A stretch of DNA of 64,000 nt from Marinobacter halotolerans (GTDB lineage Bacteria; Pseudomonadota; Gammaproteobacteria; Pseudomonadales; Oleiphilaceae): the NCBI RefSeq assembly GCF_008795985.1, contig NZ_VMHP01000001.1, positions 124,001 to 188,000 on the forward strand, given 5' to 3'. Positions 57,613 through 64,000 of this stretch are shown here, piece after piece. Below the pieces are notes generated by a model, which was given only the letters and a program-made list of their open reading frames with translations, was not told where the DNA came from and ran no database searches. The translations under genes and the position numbers were made by a program. The first letter of the stretch is position 1; each line of letters starts with the position of its first letter.

Positions 57613-58581
57613 ATGACCATTGACGAAACAGACGCAACGTCCTTCCACTGGCTGGTGGACATGCTGGAATCCGTGGAAGTGGGCCTGGTCATCATCGACC
57701 TGGACTTCCGCGTGCAGGCCTGGAACGGGTTCATGGAACACCACAGCGGTATCTCCGCCAGCAAGATCCGGGACCGGGTACTGTTCGATGTGTTCCCCGA
57801 CATCCCCCGGGCCTGGCTGACCCGCAAGGTGGATTCAGTGGCAATGCTCAACACCCGGGCGTTTACCTCCTGGGAGCAGCGGCCTTACCTGTTTAAATTC
57901 CGCAATACACGGCCAATCACCGACACTGAAGAATTCATGTTCCAGAACCTGACCATCAGCCCGCTTTCCGGCACCAATGGCCAGGTGGAAAAAGTCTGCC
58001 TGATGGTTTACGACGTCACCGACATCGCCACCAGCAAACGGGCCCTAGAGAAAGCCAACGAGCAGCTGGAAAAACTCAGTATGACCGACCGCCTGACCGG
58101 CCTGTTGAACCGCGGCACCTGGGAAAACCTGATTGATGCCGAATACGAGCGCAACCGACGCTACGGCCACCCCACCTGCCTGGTGATGTTCGACATAGAC
58201 CACTTCAAACCCGTGAACGATACCCACGGGCACCTGGCCGGCGATGAAGTCATCAAATACACCGCTGATGTGGTCAGAAAAAGCCTGAGGCAATCGGACA
58301 TACCCGGCCGCTACGGCGGCGAGGAATTCGGCATCATCCTCCCGGAGACCGACGCCGAAGGCGCAAAAACCATCTGCGAACGCATCCGCGAAACCATCGA
58401 GAAAAGTACGGTCAAAACCACTGTGGCGGATATCCAGTACACCGTCAGCATCGGCATCGCACCGCTGACCGATGGGCCTGAAAACTATATGCAGTGGTTA
58501 CAGCAAGCGGATCAGGCGTTGTACGCGGGCAAGGCAGGAGGCAGGAACCGGGTGGTGGTATTCGGGGAAGAGTATATGTAG
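57613..58581 (+). CDS. PAS-GGDEF diguanylate cyclase
   Basis: Soluble enzyme that makes c-di-GMP, 322 residues from ATG 57613. The PAS domain spans about 10-140, then the signalling helix leads to the GGDEF domain (about 155-318). The active motif GGEEF is at residues 235-239, and the inhibitory I-site RQSD at 226-229 has the right spacing of five residues before GGEEF. Both active and feedback sites are intact. It is likely co-translated with the receiver-CheC gene. The TAG stop lies in a REP, so the 3' end of the mRNA carries that hairpin. Confidence 0.93.
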   Translation: MTIDETDATSFHWLVDMLESVEVGLVIIDLDFRVQAWNGFMEHHSGISASKIRDRVLFDVFPDIPRAWLTRKVDSVAMLNTRAFTSWEQRPYLFKFRNTRPITDTEEFMFQNLTISPLSGTNGQVEKVCLMVYDVTDIATSKRALEKANEQLEKLSMTDRLTGLLNRGTWENLIDAEYERNRRYGHPTCLVMFDIDHFKPVNDTHGHLAGDEVIKYTADVVRKSLRQSDIPGRYGGEEFGIILPETDAEGAKTICERIRETIEKSTVKTTVADIQYTVSIGIAPLTDGPENYMQWLQQADQALYAGKAGGRNRVVVFGEEYM

Positions 58582-58613
58582 GTCGGATTAGGCCCAAAGG
58601 GCCGTAATCCGAC
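58578..58613 (+). repeat. REP palindrome, forward copy (contains a stop codon)
   Basis: GTAGGTCGGATTAGGCCC...GGGCCGTAATCCGAC. The TAG of GTAGGTC is the stop codon of the diguanylate cyclase gene (58579-58581). Confidence 0.9.
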
Positions 58614-58633
58614 ACCAGGTCAACGACGGGCGA

Positions 58634-59002
58634 TCAATCCTGCTGCCAACCCTGAACCGCTTCCTTGCCGTGCTTCTTGCGCCACTCGTTCAGCGTCTTA
58701 TGGTTGCCACCACGGGTCTGAACCACTTCACCGGTGTGCGGGTTCTTGTACGTCTTCATCGGACGCTTCGCGCGGCTTCCGCCAGCCGAGTTCGCCTTTG
58801 TACCGGCAATCGTAGGATCGATGGCAGACAGAATCTGCAGCACATCCTTCGGCGCCTTTTTGTATTCTTTCATCAAATCGCGAACTTTGTTTTCGAACTC
58901 CAGTTCACTTTTCAGCGCCTGATCCTGCTCCAACTGCGCCAGTTCTTCCGAGAGCTTTTCCATAAGCTGCTTTTTCTGATAATAGTCGTTGATCTTTGCC
59001 AT
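58634..59002 (-). CDS. mvaT: MvaT-like H-NS family nucleoid protein
   Basis: DNA-binding silencer of AT-rich DNA, like Pseudomonas MvaT/MvaU. It has 122 residues from ATG 59002 (a TTG three codons up was rejected). The N-terminal coiled coil (about 8-60, LEQDQALKSELEFENKVRDLM) oligomerises. The C-terminal domain holds YKNPHTGEVVQTRGGNHKTL, with the RGGN part that in MvaT grips the minor groove. The AT-rich 200 bp upstream is compatible with self-control. Its place next to a polysaccharide locus may be relevant, since such loci are common MvaT targets. Confidence 0.94.
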   Translation of the reverse strand: MAKINDYYQKKQLMEKLSEELAQLEQDQALKSELEFENKVRDLMKEYKKAPKDVLQILSAIDPTIAGTKANSAGGSRAKRPMKTYKNPHTGEVVQTRGGNHKTLNEWRKKHGKEAVQGWQQD

Positions 59003-59156
59003 GGATAACAAAACCCTTTATTTACGTTTTACATTTTATGAAATAAGTGCGTGATAAATCACTGCTTGATGAAAATGACCGGAAGTCGAAAACAATCATA
59101 ATGTAACGATGTATCTATAGCAAAAATTTCGACTTAATGCTGTTTAATCCATAAAA

Positions 59157-59184
59157 AAAGGCCGACTTTAAAAAGCCGGCCTTT
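59157..59184. terminator. Terminator after the UDP-sugar dehydrogenase gene
   Basis: AAAGGCCG-A-CTTT and AAAGCCGGCCTTT arms with a two-base loop, and T-runs on both strands. It lies 22 bp past the tviB stop, so it ends the minus-strand polysaccharide transcript. Confidence 0.85.
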
Positions 59185-59205
59185 CTTAAATCCAGGGCAG
59201 ATTAT

Positions 59206-60468
59206 TTACAATCGGAGATCCGCCTCGCCTAATGGCAGCACACCTTTCAGATCAAACAGAACGCCCTCGGGCTTCATAAACGAACGCAACTCTGCAGACG
59301 TCTTCGCGGCATATTCACGATGTGGAACCGCCAGCAATAGCGCATCATAAAAACCGGCCTTCGGATCCTGGTCAAGGGATATACCATATTCCTCTTCCGC
59401 TTCTTCGCTACTTGCCCAGCAATCGGTAATATCGACATGGCATCCGAACTCCTTCAGTTCTTTAACCACATCAATCACACGGGTATTACGAAGATCCGGA
59501 CAATTCTCTTTAAATGTGAACCCCATAATAAGCACTTTGGCATTGGCCACGGTATGGCCCGCTTTGATCATGGCTTTCACAAGTTCGGATGCAGCGTAAG
59601 GCCCCATGCCATCATTCACCCGGCGGCCCGCCAGAATAATTTCAGGATGGTAGCCGATGGCCTGGGCCTTGTGAGTAAGGTAATAAGGATCAACACCGAT
59701 ACAGTGACCACCCACCAGCCCGGGTTTAAACGGCAGGAAATTCCATTTGGTAGACGCCGCCGCGATGACTTCATGAGTATCGATCTTCAATCGCGAGAAA
59801 ATCATTGAAAGCTCGTTCATCAACGCAATGTTCAGATCGCGCTGGGTGTTCTCAATCACTTTGGCCGCTTCCGCCACTTTAATAGAACTGGCCTTGTGGG
59901 TGCCGGCGGTAATCACGCTGGCATAAAGTGCATCCACTTCATCCGCAATCTCCGGCGTCGAACCCGAAGTCACTTTTTTAATAGACGTCACCCGGTGCTC
60001 TTTATCACCCGGATTAATTCGCTCCGGGCTGTAGCCCGCATAAAAATCTTTATTGAACGTCAGGCCCGACACTTTTTCCAGAACAGGAATACACACCTCT
60101 TCTGTTGCCCCGGGGTAAACCGTGGACTCATAAATAACGATATCGCCAGACATGAGAACTTTGCCCACACTCTCACTGGCTTTCACCAACGGGGTAAGGT
60201 CCGGGGATTTGAATTCATCAATGGGTGTCGGCACGGTAATGATATAAATCTGGCAATCCCGTATGCCTTCCAGCGAATCCGTAAAAGAAAGCCCCTTTGA
60301 AACAGACAATTCCTCCCGGGAAACCTCACGGGTAAAATCAAAACCGTCCTTCAGTTCGGCAATTCGCTTCGCATTAATATCAAAGCCGACAATCTCGCGC
60401 TTTTCCCCGAATGCCGCGGCCAGGGGCAAACCGACATATCCGAGGCCGACTACGGCGATCTTTTTCAT
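59206..60468 (-). CDS. tviB: UDP-sugar 6-dehydrogenase (TviB/WbpA type)
   Basis: Oxidises C6 of a UDP-sugar (UDP-GlcNAc or a derivative) to the uronic acid for surface polysaccharide. It has 420 residues. The NAD motif [14 protein letters not shown] is at about 8-21. The catalytic Cys lies in [14 protein letters not shown] (about 259), with Lys and Asn in [14 protein letters not shown]. The sequence [12 protein letters not shown] is a TviB/WbpA marker. It is the last gene here of the polysaccharide set read leftward. Other glycan genes presumably lie beyond the right edge. Confidence 0.93.
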   Translation of the reverse strand: MKKIAVVGLGYVGLPLAAAFGEKREIVGFDINAKRIAELKDGFDFTREVSREELSVSKGLSFTDSLEGIRDCQIYIITVPTPIDEFKSPDLTPLVKASESVGKVLMSGDIVIYESTVYPGATEEVCIPVLEKVSGLTFNKDFYAGYSPERINPGDKEHRVTSIKKVTSGSTPEIADEVDALYASVITAGTHKASSIKVAEAAKVIENTQRDLNIALMNELSMIFSRLKIDTHEVIAAASTKWNFLPFKPGLVGGHCIGVDPYYLTHKAQAIGYHPEIILAGRRVNDGMGPYAASELVKAMIKAGHTVANAKVLIMGFTFKENCPDLRNTRVIDVVKELKEFGCHVDITDCWASSEEAEEEYGISLDQDPKAGFYDALLLAVPHREYAAKTSAELRSFMKPEGVLFDLKGVLPLGEADLRL

Positions 60469-60503
60469 GATTCACACAATCCTTTACAGGCAAATAAACG
60501 GGT

Positions 60504-61925
60504 TCAGGCTATACCGGGAATCATTATCCCTGTAAGCCCGACAGAATGAAATTGGCTCTTGAGGGATTCTTTGGCATCAGAATCACCATGCACAATCCGA
60601 ATTTCCGACGGGGTTGGCTTTATACCGGTTACAAACCGGATCAGATCCGATTGCCCCGCATGGGCGGAATAGCCACCGACCTTGTGAACACGGGCGCGGA
60701 TGTCATATCGCTCGCCACCCAGCTCCACCCAGCCGCCACGGGGCCCGTAGTTCAGAATATCCCGGCCCGGCGTGCCTTTGGCCTGGTAGCCCACAAACAG
60801 CACATCGTTGCGCTTATCCCCCAGCATCGCTTTCAGGTAGTTCACCACCCGGCCGCCGGCACACATGCCGGAGCCGGCCAATACCACACAGGGGCGATGG
60901 GAACGCGTCAGGTAATCCACAGCGTTCAGGTGATCCTCATGGCTGTTGATCACCGTGAGTTGCTCAAACGATAAGGGGTGCCTGCCCCGCTTTACCAACT
61001 CCGTCGCCTCCGCATCCCAGAAGGGTTTCAGGTCGCGGTAGATTCTGGTGAAGGTGGCGGCCAGTGGGGAGTCCACAACAATCTCGAGATCCTGCCAGGG
61101 CAAATCCGGGGCAACGTCCTCGCTGCCGAATTCATGAATCAGACTCTCAATCTCATACAGCAATTCCTGAGTCCGCCCGATACTGAACGCCGGGATCAAG
61201 ACCGTACCGCCGTCCGCCAGCGCATTCTCCAGAATGGCCTTCAACCGGTAACGCCTGTCTTCCCGGCTTTCATGATCCTTGTCACCGTAGGTGCTTTCTA
61301 TAACCACCCGATCAGCCCTTTCTGGCGACACCGGCGCAGGCAACAAGGGCGAATGCGGCGCCCCGAGATCGCCGCTGAACACAACCCGCTCGAACTCCCC
61401 GGTGCTTTCCGCCTCGCACTCCACGTAAGCGGAACCCAGGATGTGCCCGGCCCGCTGTAGACGTACGGAAAGGGACGCATCCCCATGATCAAACACCCGA
61501 TGCCACTGGCCATAGGGTATCGGCACCAGGCGGGAGCGAATCAGCCCCAACACCCGCTCGATCAGTTCACGATCCCGTGTGAAGCCGATCTTCAGGGCAT
61601 CCTCAAGAATTTCCGGCAGCATAATAGCCGAGGGCTCCGAACAGATAATCGGCCCTTCAAACCCCGCCGCCAGAAGATAGGGAATCCGCCCCACATGGTC
61701 GATGTGCACATGGGTAACGACCAGGGCCTCGATATGGCCAATCGGGAAATCAATGGAAAGGTCGGATGCGCTTGCGCCCTGCCCGGCTTCTTCGCCCTGG
61801 AACAGGCCGCAATCGATAAGGATACCGGCATCGCCGGCCACCAGTTCATGGCAGGAACCGGTTACGCCTGACACCGCTCCGTGGTGTTTTATGTTGATCA
61901 CTGAGTACATCCTTGTGTTGTTCAC
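60504..61925 (-). CDS. Beta-CASP metallo-beta-lactamase hydrolase (RNA-type)
   Basis: A 473-residue metallo-hydrolase. The metal motif HVHIDH is at 72-77. The MBL fold is followed by a beta-CASP domain (about 235-340) and the C-terminal RMMBL domain with KVGGYSAHAGQSDLIRFV. The latter motif set is typical of RNA-processing enzymes such as archaeal CPSF-like nucleases and the bacterial YsdE/KsgA-neighbour group. The likely activity is RNA cleavage, though some members have other roles. It lies between a UDP-sugar dehydrogenase and a WbpM-like gene on the same strand, which is unexpected for an RNase. Confidence 0.88.
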   Translation of the reverse strand: MNNTRMYSVINIKHHGAVSGVTGSCHELVAGDAGILIDCGLFQGEEAGQGASASDLSIDFPIGHIEALVVTHVHIDHVGRIPYLLAAGFEGPIICSEPSAIMLPEILEDALKIGFTRDRELIERVLGLIRSRLVPIPYGQWHRVFDHGDASLSVRLQRAGHILGSAYVECEAESTGEFERVVFSGDLGAPHSPLLPAPVSPERADRVVIESTYGDKDHESREDRRYRLKAILENALADGGTVLIPAFSIGRTQELLYEIESLIHEFGSEDVAPDLPWQDLEIVVDSPLAATFTRIYRDLKPFWDAEATELVKRGRHPLSFEQLTVINSHEDHLNAVDYLTRSHRPCVVLAGSGMCAGGRVVNYLKAMLGDKRNDVLFVGYQAKGTPGRDILNYGPRGGWVELGGERYDIRARVHKVGGYSAHAGQSDLIRFVTGIKPTPSEIRIVHGDSDAKESLKSQFHSVGLTGIMIPGIA

Positions 61926-61957
61926 TCCGTCGCTACCTGAGAAAGCGCCAACTGCGC

Positions 61958-63937
61958 CTACACCGACAACCGCCGCACCTTCTCGTCCTGGCTTTCTTCC
62001 AGCACCGCTGCCGACTGCCCGTTGCGCCAGACCAGGTCTTCAAGGTCGCCGCTGGGGGCGTAGCCGGTGTTGGCCTTTTTCAGTACTTCGATAATGGTAT
62101 CGCAATCAAAAGATTCGCTGGCGCCTTGTAGCTGATTGAGTAGCTCCTCAACCCGATCCCATGGCAGCGAGGCCTCACGCGCCATCATAATGCGGGGGTG
62201 GGAGGTGCCCCGAGGGTCGTCGCCAATCAATAATTCTTCAAAAAGCTTCTCACCTGGACGCAAGCCAGTAAAAACCACTTCGATATCGCCATCGGAATCA
62301 TCCGCCGTTTTTTCAGCCAGCCCCATGAGATGAATCATCTTACGTGCCAAATCCGCGATTTTTACGGGCTCGCCCATGTCCAGCACAAACACCTCACCCC
62401 CAAGGCCAATACTGCCTGCCTGAAGCACTAACTGGCTTGCCTCCGGAATGGTCATAAAATACCGGATGATTTCAGGATGGGTCACAGTGACCGGGCCGCC
62501 TGCACGGATCTGGTCACGGAACAACGGCACCACAGAACCGGAAGACCCCAGTACATTCCCGAAGCGCACCATGGAAAAAACCGTCTTTTCCTGTCGCTGC
62601 GCCAAGGCCTGCAATACCAACTCGGCCATCCGCTTACTGGCACCCATCACGCTTGTGGGGCGCACCGCCTTGTCCGTGGAAATCAACACAAAGCGCTCGA
62701 CGCCAGCGGCAATGGCAGCCTCAGCTGCGTGCCAGGTGCCGAACACGTTATTCTGAACACCTTCTATCACATTGTGTTCTACCAGCGGCACGTGTTTGTA
62801 GGCGGCAGCGTGGTATACCGTGTCCACACCGAAGGCAACCATGGCAGCCTCGCAACGCTGACGATTGCAAACATTACCAAGTAATGGATGAAGCTTTACC
62901 CCAAGCCCTTCCGCCTGATTTATGGAACTCAGCTCCCGCTCAATGGCGTAGAGCGAAAACTCAGACTGATCAAACAAGACCAGGGTATGCGGGCGATGCC
63001 GAATAATCTGGCGGGACAGTTCAGAACCAATTGACCCTCCGGAACCGGTCACCATGACTGACTTCTGATATAGGCTTTCGGCAACCACTGCGGAGTCTGG
63101 CCGGACCGGATCCCGTCCCAGAAGATCCTCAAGCTCCAGATCACGGATATCGATAATTCGCGCCTGGCCAGCCACCAATTCCGACATGGACGGAACAGTT
63201 TGCACGGGGAGGGCAAGCGGCTCGAGGTTCTTCATCAGTTTCTTTCGGTCAACCTGCGAAGTCTCATCCAGCGCCAGCAGTATCCTTTGCACGTGGTGCT
63301 TCTGCATGTGCGAGGCAATTCGATCAATACTGACCACCGGCAGTCCATTGATCATTGACTTGTGACCTGCAGGATCCAGGGTCACAAAAACCACGGGCCG
63401 AAAATCCGCCCCCTGCTCCAGCGCTGAAGCCAACTGCATACCCGTTTCACCGGCTCCTACAATGGCTACCGCCTCTTTTGCTAGATGCTTGGGACGGTTC
63501 ACAATCATTCGCACGCCAAGGCGGCTGCCGCTAACAAACAGGAACGCTATGGCGCCATAAATTACAGGTACGGAACGAGGAAGAAACGCCTGGAACAGGT
63601 AGCCCAAAACAATAAAAGAAACACTGGAAGCAATGACACCATATATGATGGTAAGGAAGGCCCTATCCCCAAGAAACCGGATCACCGCACGATAGAGACC
63701 CAATCGAATAAATAGAAAGATAGTGAAAACGACGGTCACAACCGCAACCATCAGTTGCTTCTGCGAAGGCGCCCAGAGGTATTGCTCCAGGCGAAGCGCA
63801 TAAGCGGCCCAGATCGCAAAAAACAGGAAAAAAGCGTCCGAAAGCACGGACACCAGCCGCTTCTGATAACGGGGCAGGTCCAGGAACTTTCTAATAATGT
63901 AATTATTGCTCCCGCGTCGATCGTCGCTCAAGAACAA
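61958..63937 (-). CDS. Nucleotide-sugar 4,6-dehydratase/epimerase (WbpM/PglF type)
   Basis: A 659-residue inner-membrane enzyme that converts UDP-GlcNAc to a 4-keto-6-deoxy sugar, the first step to bacillosamine- or FucNAc-type residues. Four TM helices (about 30-135) precede a CoA-binding-like Rossmann part (about 150-260). The catalytic domain has GSGGSIGSELSRQI at about 297-310 and STDKAVRPTSVMGASKRMAEL at about 418-440. Met stands where classic SDRs have Tyr (SVMGASK), the mark of the large WbpM/FlaA1/PglF group. It lies upstream of the MBL gene by 32 bp. The product may feed lipopolysaccharide or capsule. Confidence 0.92.
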   Translation of the reverse strand: MFLSDDRRGSNNYIIRKFLDLPRYQKRLVSVLSDAFFLFFAIWAAYALRLEQYLWAPSQKQLMVAVVTVVFTIFLFIRLGLYRAVIRFLGDRAFLTIIYGVIASSVSFIVLGYLFQAFLPRSVPVIYGAIAFLFVSGSRLGVRMIVNRPKHLAKEAVAIVGAGETGMQLASALEQGADFRPVVFVTLDPAGHKSMINGLPVVSIDRIASHMQKHHVQRILLALDETSQVDRKKLMKNLEPLALPVQTVPSMSELVAGQARIIDIRDLELEDLLGRDPVRPDSAVVAESLYQKSVMVTGSGGSIGSELSRQIIRHRPHTLVLFDQSEFSLYAIERELSSINQAEGLGVKLHPLLGNVCNRQRCEAAMVAFGVDTVYHAAAYKHVPLVEHNVIEGVQNNVFGTWHAAEAAIAAGVERFVLISTDKAVRPTSVMGASKRMAELVLQALAQRQEKTVFSMVRFGNVLGSSGSVVPLFRDQIRAGGPVTVTHPEIIRYFMTIPEASQLVLQAGSIGLGGEVFVLDMGEPVKIADLARKMIHLMGLAEKTADDSDGDIEVVFTGLRPGEKLFEELLIGDDPRGTSHPRIMMAREASLPWDRVEELLNQLQGASESFDCDTIIEVLKKANTGYAPSGDLEDLVWRNGQSAAVLEESQDEKVRRLSV

Positions 63938-64000
63938 ACCTCCACGTTAATGTTGGAAATAGAGTCCGGACAACGGTCATCTCCCCCGCATTATTTGCCG

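Noticed and set aside
39058..58613. CRISPR array made of the repeated GTAGGTCGGATTA units
   Set aside because: Copies are kilobases apart, palindromic, in both orientations and without spacers; they are REPs.

Overview
The window looks like chromosomal core sequence of a Marinobacter-like gammaproteobacterium. This is an inference from gene content: an MvaT-type H-NS protein, GroESL beside FxsA, a Pseudomonas-like pepN/DUF2797/DUF1315/rhomboid/nadK neighbourhood, a polar-type fliC-flaG-fliD-fliS cluster, gspN-gspC-gspD, and moderately high GC. There is no phage, plasmid, integrase or CRISPR array. The clear mobile-type component is a RAYT transposase with REP palindromes.

Left part (1-9.6 kb, all minus strand): the 5' end of thrS; a TAXI-type TRAP transporter (fused 12-TM permease plus binding protein); and an export-type cluster transcribed DUF1329 protein, then YCF48-like beta-propeller, then RND/MMPL permease. 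9.7-20 kb (minus): pepN, DUF2797, DUF1315, GlpG-type rhomboid protease, a metallophosphatase, nadK, an unknown coiled-coil protein and fadH. Between DUF1315 and the rhomboid gene lies a probable iron-responsive small RNA on the plus strand: a sigma70 promoter overlapped by a near-perfect Fur box, then about 90 nt ending in a strong terminator. 20-26.6 kb: an AraC regulator divergent from fadH, two tRNAs (Asp, Val), a lipoprotein, a membrane-anchored coiled-coil protein, purE-purK separated by a large palindromic element, and sodB.

26.8-38.9 kb: a GGDEF/EAL protein, the LemA/M48 pair, gspN-C-D, groESL with a sigma32-type promoter, fxsA and an SDR. 39-45.5 kb: a RAYT transposase bracketed by inverted REPs, an alkyltransferase-like protein, an AmpG-like MFS permease, yajQ divergent from a response regulator with a degenerate GGDEF domain, a structured RNA candidate, argG and a periplasmic binding protein.

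45.5-54 kb is the flagellar filament region. fliC-flaG and fliD-fliS run on the minus strand, with sigma28-type promoters at fliC and fliD. A second flagellin runs on the plus strand from an apparent sigma54 promoter. Downstream of it is a TPR-methyltransferase-like protein that may modify flagellin (inference). 54-58.6 kb: sbcB, a secreted protein of unknown function, and a coupled pair made of a receiver-CheC protein and a PAS-GGDEF diguanylate cyclase whose stop codon lies in a REP. 58.6-64 kb: mvaT and the start of a surface polysaccharide locus (TviB-type UDP-sugar dehydrogenase, beta-CASP metallo-hydrolase, WbpM/PglF-type dehydratase).

The strongest new leads are the Fur-box small RNA, the sigma28/sigma54 split of the two flagellin genes, the TPR-methyltransferase beside them, the REP/RAYT system and two long intergenic palindromes. 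Everything was read by eye; no database search or folding program was run.
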